From positions 1,798,001 to 1,862,000 of the forward strand of contig JAWKLZ010000001.1 of the NCBI GenBank assembly GCA_041392475.1: DNA of 64,000 nucleotides. Reading direction: 5' to 3'. This DNA comes from Chitinophagales bacterium. GTDB taxonomy: Bacteria; Bacteroidota; Bacteroidia; Chitinophagales; UBA2359. Below are positions 1 through 9,400 of the stretch, in pieces (position 1 is the stretch's first letter; each line of letters starts with the position of its first letter). The translations under genes were made by a program, and so were the position numbers. Under the pieces are notes generated by a model. The model was not told the DNA's origin. It made no database searches and worked only from the letters and a program-made list of their open reading frames with translations.

Positions 1-294
1 CACAAAAGAACGATACTGCCTCCGCTTAGTAACAGAGTGGGTAAACAGGAACTCCAAATCTTGCCCAATCCAAGCAAAGGAATAGCCAATATCTATTGGA
101 CTCCACAAGAAGAAACTTTCGGAGAACTAAAAATCTTTGATTTAACAGGAAGGCAAATAGCTAATTATGCAGTAAATCCTGCTATAGGACATACGCAATT
201 GTCTATTGAAGGACTGAAAAATGGTATTTATATCTGTACTTTAAGTATTGGTGAACAAATCACTTATCAAACCAAGTGGGTGGTTGTTCAATAA
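1..294 (+). CDS. C-terminal end of a T9SS-secreted protein (type A sorting domain), partial
   Basis: The frame is open from the first base of the window and ends with TAA at 292-294, so this is the 3' end of a longer gene. The residues seen match a Por/T9SS type A C-terminal sorting domain: an NPSKG turn near the domain start, the LKIFDLTGRQI strand pair, the NGIYICTL strand, and a final short basic/hydrophobic strand (KWVVVQ). In the family this domain takes a passenger through the type IX translocon and is then cleaved. The passenger lies outside the window, so its function cannot be named. A GTG at 37 lies inside the frame but is not a credible start, because the domain needs upstream residues. 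Confidence 0.8.
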   Translation, partial: HKRTILPPLSNRVGKQELQILPNPSKGIANIYWTPQEETFGELKIFDLTGRQIANYAVNPAIGHTQLSIEGLKNGIYICTLSIGEQITYQTKWVVVQ

Positions 295-358
295 GACTCA
301 TAATGGAAGAATTTTAAAGCTGAAACAAGGTTTTCATGGCGATGCTATTTACTATCCG

Positions 359-366
359 TATCTTTG
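359..366 (+). promoter_or_regulatory. Bacteroidota-type -7 box upstream of era
   Basis: TATCTTTG matches the Bacteroidota sigma-A -7 consensus TAnnTTTG and lies 17 nt before the era ATG. No clear -33 TTG is seen at the usual spacing, so the call rests on the -7 box alone. It implies a very short leader. Confidence 0.4.
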
Positions 367-383
367 CAAAAAAATACTAGCAA

Positions 384-1283
384 ATGAGCAAAGAAACAAC
401 ACAAGCACACAAAGCAGGTTTTGTGAACATTATCGGCAGACCCAACGTAGGCAAATCCACCTTGATGAATGTATTGGTGGGCGAAAATTTGGCAATCATC
501 ACCTCCAAAGCCCAAACAACCCGTCACCGCATCATGGGGATAGTAAACGGTGAAGATTTTCAAATTGTGTATTCCGATACGCCAGGAATCATTGACCCTC
601 ACTACAAAATGCAGGAAGCCATGATGCGTTTTGTGAACGTAGCCTTCAAAGATGCCGACATTGTGTTGTTGATTTTGGACATTACCGAAAAACACAGCAT
701 GGTAGAATGGTACGAAGAAAAATTGAAGAAAATCAAAGTGCCAATCATTGTGTTGCTCAACAAAATAGACTTGGTGACTCCTCAATTTGTGGACGACCAA
801 ATTGACCTTTGGGAAAAGGCCAAATTTGCGCCCAAAGTAGTGCTTCCCATTTCTGCCTTACTCAAAGCCAATATGAATTTGGTGTTTGGCACGATTCTGC
901 AAAACTTGCCCGAACATCCGCCGTATTACGACAAAGAATCGCTGACCGACAAGGACATGCGCTTTTTTGTATCGGAAATTATCCGTGAAAAAATTCTTCT
1001 CAACTACAAACAAGAAATCCCTTATTCGGTCGAAGTTGTGGTCGAGAGTTACAAAGAAGAAGAAAACCTCACCCGAATCCGTGCTTTGATTCTAACCAAT
1101 CGAAAATCGCACAAGCCGATTCTGATTGGCAAAGGCGGTTCGATGTTGAAGCGAGTTGGTACTCAGGCTCGTGAAGACATTGAAAAATTTCTCGACCAAA
1201 AAGTTTTCCTCGAATTGTTTGTAAAAATCAAGGAAAATTGGCGTGACGACGATTTGTTTTTGAAGAACATGGGCTATCATTAA
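384..1283 (+). CDS. era: GTPase Era
   Basis: Era is a Ras-like GTPase with a KH domain that binds the 3' end of 16S rRNA and assists 30S subunit maturation. The 299-residue protein has the normal family length. It shows the P-loop GRPNVGKST at residues 18-26, a switch II DTPG near residue 65, and the guanine-specificity NKID near residue 127. In the C-terminal half the KH-domain GxxG appears as LIGKGGSML. The ATG at 384 follows a TAnnTTTG box. The gene stands alone between the T9SS fragment and a palindromic repeat. Nothing is missing, so it should be functional. Confidence 0.97.
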   Translation: MSKETTQAHKAGFVNIIGRPNVGKSTLMNVLVGENLAIITSKAQTTRHRIMGIVNGEDFQIVYSDTPGIIDPHYKMQEAMMRFVNVAFKDADIVLLILDITEKHSMVEWYEEKLKKIKVPIIVLLNKIDLVTPQFVDDQIDLWEKAKFAPKVVLPISALLKANMNLVFGTILQNLPEHPPYYDKESLTDKDMRFFVSEIIREKILLNYKQEIPYSVEVVVESYKEEENLTRIRALILTNRKSHKPILIGKGGSMLKRVGTQAREDIEKFLDQKVFLELFVKIKENWRDDDLFLKNMGYH

Positions 1284-1312
1284 GGAAGAAATGAAAATGA
1301 AAATGAAAAAAA

Positions 1313-1419
1313 CACTTCAATATCAGTTTGTTATCAAATAAAATTGTCAAAGAACCCGAATATCGTGGAATTTTGTTTCCTAAATCACCAAGCCACCAAA
1401 ATAATTTGATATTGAAGTG
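1313..1419. repeat. 107-bp element with 13-bp perfect terminal inverted repeats
   Basis: CACTTCAATATCA at 1313-1325 is repeated in inverse orientation at 1407-1419. The left 13 bases plus a following TTATCAAATAAAA recur at 3424-3451, just after the next gene. The element is too short to code and looks like a small foldback (MITE/REP-like) repeat placed right after a stop codon. It could also act as a weak processing or termination hairpin for era. Confidence 0.6.
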
Positions 1420-1558
1420 ATAATTGGTTTGGTTTTTGCATTTAACAGCGTGAATACAATTACAAGCTAAAAAGTTATTTTTTTTCTTAGTCCTCCCTTC
1501 TCCAAATACAGTTTCAGTAGTAAAGAACTATCAGTAAATCCCAAAGCAACTAAGGACT

Positions 1559-3391
1559 ATGGCAACAATAGCTACGCAAACTCAGGCCCAAGCGCCAACA
1601 GCATCTGACGGCGAAAAACGATTGAATAGATTATTAGAATTGGCAGAATGGCATGCGTCCATACAACCCCAAAAAGCAATATTGCAGGCAGAAGAAGCAC
1701 TGGAGATTGCTACTTTAAAAGCTGACAAATCAGCAGAATGTAAGCTCATGTATATATTGGGAACGACCTATTTGCATCAAGGTCGTTTGGAGATAGCCAT
1801 GGAATACTTCAATCAAGCTTTGGATCTTTGCAGAAAGTGCTTTGATACCACAACTTTGGTAAAAACATACAACGCTATTGGCGATAGCTACAAACTCAAA
1901 GACAACAACAAATTGGCTTTGGAATATTACTTCAAAGCCTTGAAATACGATGTCAAATCCTTCAATACCACACTCTACAACAACATTGCCCACGCCTACG
2001 CTATCCTCAAAAAATACGATAAAGCCGTAGAATATCTTCAAAAAGGTATGAGTCTTGCCCAATCTCAAAATGAAACAGAGCCTTTGATCAGTTGCTTAAT
2101 AAATATTGGTAGCAACTATTATTTGCAGGGAAAATACAAAAAAGCAATCGAACACTTCAATCAGGCACTAGAAACAGCAATGCAATACCGCAACTTTACG
2201 AAGCAGAGTGTGAAGTGTTTACACGATATAGGTTCTGCCCACGAATATTTGGGAAATTATGAAATGGCTCTGGAAAACTACCGCAAAGCTTTAGAAATCA
2301 GTAGGAATTGTTCTTATTTTTTGGATTCGTGTATGAATCTATACCGAATCGGCAATATTCGATTGAAGCAAAAACTGTATGACAAATCACTGAAATATTT
2401 TTACAAATGCTTGGAAATGATTGACGAGTATTCTTTTGAATCTCAGCGAATTGATTGTTTAAAAGGCATTTATGAAACCTACGAAATGTTGGAAGACTAT
2501 GCCAATGCCAATCGTTTTTTGAAGGCAGTGATAGAGGTGCAAGACAAGCAATACAACCAAAAAATGGAACAAGAAATGGCGGCTTTGTTGCTAGACAAAG
2601 AAGAAGAAGTTGCCTTGTTAGAAGAAAAACGCAAAAAGGTAGAATTGCAAAACCAAAGCCTTTCTTCATCCTACAAAGTATTGGAATACAACAATAAAGA
2701 ATTGCAGCAATATGCCTATGTAGTGGCACACGACCTCAAAGAACCTCTACGAAACATTGGTAGTTTTGCGGCATTGCTTCAAAAAAGATATGGCGATAGT
2801 TTAGATGCCACTGCAATTGAATTTATGCAGTATATCTTGAAAAACACCACACACATGAATGAGTTGTTGTCGGATTTGTTGAAATATGCTACTGTGAACA
2901 AAGATGTGCAGGGATTGGTCATTGAAGAGGTGAAAACACAGTCAGTTGTTGAAGAAGTACAGCGTATTTTGGAATCACGAATAAAAGCTACTCAAGCAGA
3001 CATTGAAGTTGGAGCATTGCCCATTGTTTATTGCAACCGTTTGCATTTGACCCAACTATTGATGAACCTTATCAATAATTCTATCAAATTTCGCAGCGAT
3101 AGGCCGTGTCAAATCAAAGTGAAAGCCAAAACCAACAACGATTCCTACATTTTTTCGGTTGAAGACAATGGCATTGGCATTGAAGAAGATTACCAACAAC
3201 AAATTTTTAAAATCTTCAATCAATTAGAAAAACACAACCATACAGGTACAGGTATTGGCTTGGCTATTTGCGATAAAATCATCAAATTTTATGGCGGCGA
3301 AATATGGGTCAATTCTGAGAAAGGCAAAGGCTCAACCTTCTATTTTAGCTTACCGAGGTTTCCCAAAATCAAGCACCATATAATACCTTAA
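1559..3391 (+). CDS. Cytoplasmic TPR-containing sensor histidine kinase
   Basis: The protein has 610 residues and no signal peptide or membrane segment. Residues of about 20-330 form tandem TPR repeats (recurring A-x-x-Y/L-x-x-A-L patterns), followed by a coiled coil near 340-380. A HisKA region follows, with the phospho-acceptor His at 391 (AHDLKEPLRN). The catalytic ATPase domain comes next: N box LINNSIKF (Asn 506/507), G1 box DNGIGI (536 on), and G2 box GTGIGLAI (563 on). No receiver domain is fused and no response regulator is adjacent, so it is an orphan kinase. TPR kinases of this layout are common in Bacteroidota. The input is presumably a protein partner sensed by the TPRs. The ATG is preceded only by a weak AAGGAC, which is normal for this phylum. 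Confidence 0.9.
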   Translation: MATIATQTQAQAPTASDGEKRLNRLLELAEWHASIQPQKAILQAEEALEIATLKADKSAECKLMYILGTTYLHQGRLEIAMEYFNQALDLCRKCFDTTTLVKTYNAIGDSYKLKDNNKLALEYYFKALKYDVKSFNTTLYNNIAHAYAILKKYDKAVEYLQKGMSLAQSQNETEPLISCLINIGSNYYLQGKYKKAIEHFNQALETAMQYRNFTKQSVKCLHDIGSAHEYLGNYEMALENYRKALEISRNCSYFLDSCMNLYRIGNIRLKQKLYDKSLKYFYKCLEMIDEYSFESQRIDCLKGIYETYEMLEDYANANRFLKAVIEVQDKQYNQKMEQEMAALLLDKEEEVALLEEKRKKVELQNQSLSSSYKVLEYNNKELQQYAYVVAHDLKEPLRNIGSFAALLQKRYGDSLDATAIEFMQYILKNTTHMNELLSDLLKYATVNKDVQGLVIEEVKTQSVVEEVQRILESRIKATQADIEVGALPIVYCNRLHLTQLLMNLINNSIKFRSDRPCQIKVKAKTNNDSYIFSVEDNGIGIEEDYQQQIFKIFNQLEKHNHTGTGIGLAICDKIIKFYGGEIWVNSEKGKGSTFYFSLPRFPKIKHHIIP

Positions 3392-3423
3392 GGAATTAAA
3401 ATGGGAATAAAAATTAAAAAAGG

Positions 3424-3740
3424 ACTTCAATATCAGCTTCTTATCAAATAAAAGGTTCTTTGACAATTTTTGTAGAAGCCATAAAGACTTCGGAAGTTTC
3501 ATTTTATAAGCAATTAATTATAGGTCTTCACATTAAAAAGGAATAAATCGCAACCCACCCCTGCCCCTCCAAGGAGGGGAATACTTGTACCAAGTGGGAA
3601 ATTCCCCTCTTGGGAGGGGTAAGGGGTGGGATTAAGTAATATAAACAATCAATGCGGAAACCAATATTAGCAAAATAGTTTGTTGATTTTTTAAGCGACA
3701 AACTTCCGAAGCCTCCTATCACAGATTTTGTCAAAGGGCC
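3424..3740. repeat. Palindromic repeat interrupted by a 154-bp foldback element
   Basis: The left arm at 3454-3499 (GGTTCTTTGACAATTTTTG ... GACTTCGGAAGTTT) is mirrored by the right arm at 3700-3740 (AAACTTCCGAAG ... TTTGTCAAAGGGCC). An uninterrupted relative occurs at 34128-34270, with arms 55 nt apart. Here the loop contains the separate repeat at 3515-3668, so one repeat has inserted into another. No gene is present in 3392-3921. Confidence 0.6.
3515..3668. repeat. 154-bp foldback element, copy A (MITE-like)
   Basis: Copy A matches 29324-29477 over 154 bp with about two mismatches. Its interior is a long inverted repeat: a CCCACCCCTGCCCCTCC block pairs with a GGGAGGGGTAAGGGGTGGG block across a short spacer. 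Near-terminal short inverted repeats (TTCxCATT / AATGCGGAA) flank it. Short open frames across it give the same peptide at both loci, but they are by-products of the repeat. Confidence 0.75.
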
Positions 3741-3816
3741 AAATAAAATTGGCAAAGTTATTTTTGAAGCATTGCCTAGGATTGCGAGCCAAATAAATGC
3801 CACATTTGAGCTGGGT

Positions 3817-3892
3817 ACTTTTGTAGTTTACTCTTTGAAGGAAGTTGATTTTCTTTATAATCAACAATTTTTTAAACAAAACTTCAAAAGTC
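3817..3892. repeat. Short degenerate inverted repeat
   Basis: ACTTTTGTAGTTT at 3817-3829 is mirrored by AAAACTTCAAAAGTC at 3878-3892. It resembles the arms of the repeats at 34128-34270 and 38157-38268 and lies just past the 3' end of the acyltransferase gene. It could serve as a terminator-like hairpin there. Confidence 0.4.
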
Positions 3893-3921
3893 TGAATCGG
3901 AAATTTATTTGGTTGAAGTGA

Positions 3922-5715
3922 CTAAACATGAATCATTTTCAAAACCTTCAACAACTCCTCATCTCCTTCAACTTTCAACCTACCTTGAACAATAGCCGTT
4001 TCCATTTCCAAATCCCCTTCTGCAATGCGCTTCAAATGGTCGTTGCGGATGGTCATAACCAAGTCGGGATTTTCAGCTTGTCCTTCGCTGATTGTTGCAG
4101 GAATGACATTGAAGTCTATCTGCCAATTGTCTGACATCGAACCCGTGACATGAATTTGAATCTTGCCTTTTTTTGCAGAAGGATGTTTTTTGAAGTAGGT
4201 TTCTAATCTTTGGAAAAAATCAACAGGGCTTTCAGTAGTCACCTTACTTGCCGCCGCTTCTTTCTTGTCTGCTTCCAACTTCAATATCGCCGCCTCCAAT
4301 TCATTTGCCGATTCTCGTAAATAGCGAGAAAAAGTGTCCAAATCGGGCATTGTTTTGACATCCGAAGTTGGGGAAATCGTCACCAAACCATTGTAGCTAA
4401 AAATGGTGATAATCAAGCCCATTCCGTCAATGATTGGAGCCATGCCCATGATAGACAAGACTTTGTGCCCATTGATGTACAATGGGAAATTGGGGCCAGG
4501 TACATTGGTAATCAAAACATTGAAGACTGGCTTGTGGTTTTCTGCCAAATGAAATCGGGAGTACAAACGTGCTGCTTGATTGGCCAAACCAAAAGGAACG
4601 GCTTCCGCCATATTTGCCAGCGTTTTTGCACCGAGGGCTTTTTGGTAGGCTTTTCCACGCATAGCATTTTCGTGAATCACCTCCAAACGTTCGATCGGAT
4701 CTTCAATATGAGTTGCCAACTGCAATAACATGGAAGAAATTTGATTGCCCGCATTATTCGCTTCTGCCTCTGTTCGGGTAGAAACGGGGACAAGGGCTAC
4801 CAGAGATTTTTTCGGTAACTTCTTCTTTTCCAACAAATACCGCCGCAATGCTCCTGCACAAATTGCCAATATGACATCGTTTAGCGTAGTACCCATGATG
4901 TTCTTCAATGCCTTGATGCGTTCCAATGACAAAATAGAAGCGTTCCATTTGCGTCTGGACGAAATGATGCCATTCAGAGGCGTAGAAGGGGCACTAAATG
5001 GACTTGGAGGAGGATCGAGTCTTTGGACACGAGACAATACACCCGCTTTGAGGGTTGCAGATAAAGTATTGGTTATCAGCTTGGGAAACTTGAGGGGATT
5101 GGTGGCAAAACTCACCGTACTTTTTGCTATCAATGCCAATTCATTCGGCAAGGGTGCTGGATTATAGGGTTTTGGCGCAGGAATTTCTTTTAGTTTGGGG
5201 CTTATATCGTACAAAACACTCAAAATTCCTGCTCCTGCTACTCCGTCAATGGCTACATGGTGTATCTTCGAAATGACCGCCACCGAACCTTTTGGCACTT
5301 GCGAAACACTGTCGAGTCCTTCAACGAAAGTAAAAGACCACAAGGGACGGGAACGGTCGAGATGTTCGCTGAATATTTGGGAGGCAGTATCTCGCAGTTC
5401 TTGCCAGCCGCCTGGCTGGGGCAAGGCGATGTGACTGAGGTGCATATCTATGTCAAATTCGGGGTCGTCAACCCAATAGGGATAGTCCATGCTCAATGGC
5501 ACAGAGACCAATCGCTGGCGCATTTTGGGGATTTGGTGGATGCGTGAAAGGATGATTTGTCGGAAAGTCTCAAATTTTAGAGAGCCTTCAATGACGACTA
5601 CACTGCCTACGTGCATGGGGCTGGTGGGGGTTTCGCCATACAAAAAGGTGGCATCTAAACCTGATATGGCTTGGATATTGGGAGAGTTGAACTGATTGAG
5701 GATTTTATCTAACAT
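3922..5715 (-). CDS. Wax ester synthase/diacylglycerol acyltransferase (WS/DGAT) fused to an SCP2-like domain
   Basis: WS/DGAT enzymes transfer acyl groups from acyl-CoA to fatty alcohols or diacylglycerol and make neutral storage lipid. Residues 1 to about 470 match this family: an N-terminal LDATFLYGETPTSPMHVG block, the catalytic HHxxxDG motif as HHVAIDG (His152, His153, Asp157), and a later VPVSTR / NVPGP block. The last 100 residues form an SCP2 sterol-carrier-like domain (VTGSMSDNWQIDFNV, then DLVMTIRNDHLKRIAEGDLE), which normally binds lipids. The usual family length is 450-480, so the extra domain explains the 597 residues. The fusion suggests that substrate binding is coupled to acylation. 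A -7 box lies at 5744-5751. The gene is monocistronic. Confidence 0.88.
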   Translation of the reverse strand: MLDKILNQFNSPNIQAISGLDATFLYGETPTSPMHVGSVVVIEGSLKFETFRQIILSRIHQIPKMRQRLVSVPLSMDYPYWVDDPEFDIDMHLSHIALPQPGGWQELRDTASQIFSEHLDRSRPLWSFTFVEGLDSVSQVPKGSVAVISKIHHVAIDGVAGAGILSVLYDISPKLKEIPAPKPYNPAPLPNELALIAKSTVSFATNPLKFPKLITNTLSATLKAGVLSRVQRLDPPPSPFSAPSTPLNGIISSRRKWNASILSLERIKALKNIMGTTLNDVILAICAGALRRYLLEKKKLPKKSLVALVPVSTRTEAEANNAGNQISSMLLQLATHIEDPIERLEVIHENAMRGKAYQKALGAKTLANMAEAVPFGLANQAARLYSRFHLAENHKPVFNVLITNVPGPNFPLYINGHKVLSIMGMAPIIDGMGLIITIFSYNGLVTISPTSDVKTMPDLDTFSRYLRESANELEAAILKLEADKKEAAASKVTTESPVDFFQRLETYFKKHPSAKKGKIQIHVTGSMSDNWQIDFNVIPATISEGQAENPDLVMTIRNDHLKRIAEGDLEMETAIVQGRLKVEGDEELLKVLKMIHV

Positions 5716-5743
5716 ATTGTAGGGGTTGTTTTGTTTTGGAATA

Positions 5744-5751
5744 CAAAGATA
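5744..5751 (-). promoter_or_regulatory. -7 box for the WS/DGAT gene
   Basis: On the minus strand TATCTTTG matches TAnnTTTG and ends 28 nt before the ATG at 5715. No good -33 element is apparent, so confidence is moderate. Confidence 0.4.
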
Positions 5752-6105
5752 GGGTAAAAGCGGGTATTGGTGGTGAAATGTTTTTGGAGGGCTTTCTTAG
5801 GCTGCAAGGACAGATATTTGCGGTATAATTTAGATTTAATTTGGATTTTTAGTGGGGAATGGGTAGTTTTGAACGGGGTTGGGTTTGGACATATAGAAAT
5901 ATCAACTATTTGAGGCTTTTTCTCATTTATTTTTATTGATGTTTCTGGTTGTCAAGAAAGTACCTAACAAATATCAACTAAATTATTCAAAAATGACTTG
6001 CGATATATGTGCACCTTGGTGTACATATTGACGAGTTCCAATCAATTATAATATATAAAATATTGACTTCAAGCAATTTGGTTGGCGTTATTATAAAAAA
6101 TACGA

Positions 6106-6169
6106 TTTTTTCACTACCTTAGCGGAACATCGAAATGAGTTTCAGGGGAACGCTAAGGTAGTGAAAAAA
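6106..6169. repeat. Perfect 19-bp inverted repeat upstream of the Avs-like gene
   Basis: TTTTTTCACTACCTTAGCG at 6106-6124 is exactly mirrored at 6151-6169, with a 26-nt spacer. The surrounding 5752-6293 has no credible gene. A second small palindrome, AACTCCGAGAGGAGTT, lies at 6264-6279. The symmetry could mark an element end, a foldback repeat or an operator. It lacks the T-run layout of a simple terminator on the plus strand. Confidence 0.6.
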
Positions 6170-6293
6170 CCAGAAATAAACAGTCATATATCAACCATAT
6201 ATGGACATTTATTTCATTTCGATTTTTATTAAATAACTGAAAGAAATGAAATTACTGAAAGTCAACTCCGAGAGGAGTTAAAACTGCTTGGAA

Positions 6294-6352
6294 CAACGAA
6301 ATATATGATAATAAAAATTAAAAAATTTTTACTACATATATTTCAACCGTTG
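6294..6352 (+). other. attC-like site preceding the Avs cassette
   Basis: The 59-nt segment starts CAACG and ends CGTTG, which pair with each other. Inside, AAATATATG pairs with CATATATTT, leaving a CAAC bulge between the two paired boxes and an AT-rich loop. This two-box folded layout, with extrahelical bases and a GTTG core, is what integron attC sites show. The adjoining GTTGTGTTTCATGC (6349-6362) is the near-mirror of the cassette's far end at 10807-10819. The core sequence differs from the classical GTTRRRY, so the assignment rests on structure and on agreement with the two other sites. Confidence 0.5.
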
Positions 6353-6455
6353 TGTTTCATGCAAAAAAAACGCAGATAACTAATTTCATAACGAAAGCAA
6401 ATTAGTCAGTTTTCAAAATAGTTTGCTCATAGGCATCTCTGACATTAAATTAAAA

Positions 6456-9400
6456 ATGGTAACAATTGATAAAATAGATTTTACAAAACTCAAACCATAT
6501 GGGGGTGATTCAAAAAAATGTTTTGAGCATTTATGCTATCAAATTGCTCAAAAAGAATTTGGACATTTAGGAACCTTCACTCCAATTGATGGTGCTGGCG
6601 GAGATGGAGGCGTTGAATTTTATTTACATCTACCAAATGGTGAAAAATGGGGCTGGCAATGTAAGTTTTTTGGAGATAACGGTAGATTGAATATTAGTTC
6701 AAGAGATTCTGCAATTGAAAATTCTTTGGAAACAGCTTGTAGAAATCATACAGACCTAACGAAATGGTTTTTGTGTTTAAAAACTGATTTGACAACAGAT
6801 AGTCTTTCAAGCAAAGGGAAATTTAGCAAGGGTGAAAGAAACTGGTTTGAGAATGAATTACCAAACAAGATTCCAACAGGAAGAACAATTAAACTTGAAC
6901 ATTGGGGTGAATCATCTTTCATTTTGTTCCTAAAAGATTTAAAACATATTGGAATTCGGAGTTTCTTTTTCGGGGAACTTGAATTCTCCAATGAGTGGTT
7001 TAAGAAAATATTTGATGAAAACTTTGAAAAGGTAAAAGATAAATACGACCCAGACTTACACAGCATTGACAAATACACACAATCAAAAATAGACTTCTTA
7101 CTCTTTGATTCAAATTATTGCAAACACATTGAACTATTAAAAAAAGACCTTCTTGAAAAGTCAAATCAAATTGAGGTTGCCCTAAAAGATTTTCGTGATG
7201 AAAAAATGATTAGTGAAAAGGAAGTAGTTCAACGAGAGAATTATTTCCTCCTCTGCAAAGAATTTAAAAATCACATTGCTTATGTTTTTGAAAGAGTTGA
7301 GTTTGTTTCCAACTGTTTCAAAAATTATTCTGAAGACCTTATTTCAAATTTTGATATTAAGGAAATAAGAGAAAATTTCTTTGAGCACTTCAGTAAGATT
7401 GACTATACAGTGTTTGAAGAAAAATCAAGAGCATTCAAAGATGCTTCGAGTATTTCTTATTTGATTTCAGACTTTGGAAACATCTACAATCAGTTCTTTA
7501 GAAATTACTTTCACGAAAAGCAAAAAGAACTTCACTTCTTAGCTGGTGCAGCCAAGGGGAAAACGCATATCTCATGTGATATTGTTTACAAAAAGATTAA
7601 AGAAGATAAGCCAGGCATATTCATCACTGGAGATAAGTTTACAGACGAAACAAATTTATCCGAAGCATTAAAACAGATTCTTGACATTAATCAGGAGTTC
7701 ACCCTTGATGAATTTATTCAGGCACTTGACATTTACGGTTCAATTGTGAACTGTAAAATTCCAATTGTTATTGACGGATTAAATGAAACAACTTTCAATC
7801 GCTTCTTCTCTCCAATCTGGAAGAATCATTTAGGAAGTTTGATTTCTAAAATTTCACAGACAAATAATTTAATTATTGTAACTACTTGTCGAAGTTCTTA
7901 CACAGGAAGAATTTGGAATGAAACAACAGATAAAATATTTAATTTCCTATATGGCTTTGAAGATTATGAAACAATTCTTGAAGCGGTAAATAAATATTTC
8001 AAAAAGTACAAATTGAAAGCTGATTTATTCTTTGCACCATTAGAAAAATTTAGTGACCCAATATTTCTTAAAATATTCTGTGAAATAAAAAACCCGAATT
8101 GGAAAACAAGCGATGAAGTTGGAGTAAACATTGAAGAAGAATCCACCTACGATGTATTCAATGAATACTTGAACCAAGTAAATAAAAGAGTTACACAAAA
8201 CAATCATCTATTAAAAACAGGTGAGTCTTTCATCTCTGAAAGTCTTGCTGTCCTCTCAAATCATTTGTGGAAAAATAACTTAAGGGAAATTCCTGTAAAA
8301 GACTTTTACAGTCTAATTGACAGCAACAAGCCATACGAAAAGGATAAATCAAAAGCAGAGATTCTAATTAACGAAGGGCTTGTAGTTACCCGTGACATGA
8401 GAGACAAACAAGAGTATGTAAGTTTTACTTACGATATTCTTGCTGGATACATGATTAGTGAGAACTTAATCCACAAGAATCAGAATCTACAATATTTCAC
8501 AAGCACAGAGTTTATTGAAAAAATTATTCAAGACACTGGACAGCATCCATTTTTTGAAGATGTAATTTCTTCTCTTTGTTTATTGTTGCCTCAGTTAAAA
8601 CGAATTTCTGTTCATGAACTTATTGAAAGAGATAAAAAAGTAAAGTTTACAAGAAGCAAGGTATTTAAGTATTTGCCTAAAATTATTACCAACCAATTTT
8701 CAAAACGAATTTCATTTGCGAATTCTGCATTTGGTAAATCAATTATTTCACTGTATAAGTTACCTGCTCAATATGTAAAAAGCGAAGACAAAAATTTAGT
8801 AGCTAACCTTTTCTTTGGTTCTCATCAAAAAAAGAAAATTTTCTTTGACCTTTCTTTTAAAACACTCGGAGATATTAAGCACCCTTTGAATGCACTCTTT
8901 ATTTCAAAGGTTTTGGAATCAATGCCAATGAATCAAAGAGATATAAGTTGGACAGAATACATAAGAAAGAAGTCGCATGACCTTGAAAGTTTTATTTCAG
9001 AGTTTGAAGTCCAGTGTAAGAACATCAATGAAGAATCTGTTATTGTAACTCAGAAGCAACATGTTCTCTCAAAAATAATTTTATGGTTTTTGACAAGCAC
9101 AAACAGGGCTTTGCGAGACGATGCTACAAGAGCACTTTATTACTACGGAAGAAAATTCCCGAATGAGTTTTCTTCATTGGTTTATGATTCTTTGAAAATT
9201 AATGACCCTTATGTTTGGGAGAGAACTTTAGCTGCTTTATATGGAGTGACTATGGCAGAACATAACTCCTTTAAGTCGGACAAGTTCAGAAATATTTTGC
9301 TACCTGAAATTTGCAAGAGTATTTATAATTTAATTTTCAAAGAGAACGCACTGTTTTCAACTACACATATTTTGGCGAGGGACTATGCGAGAAGGACAAT

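Noticed and set aside
345..800. Minus-strand ORF of 151 codons
   Set aside because: It lies wholly antisense to era and has a composition typical of a mirror frame.
2298..2729. Minus-strand ORF within the TPR kinase gene
   Set aside because: It is antisense to well-conserved kinase sequence and shows no known domain.
3528..3803. Small minus-strand protein sharing a peptide with 29280-29492
   Set aside because: The shared peptide is the translation of the 154-bp foldback element. Both frames depend on the repeat and have no start context or family.
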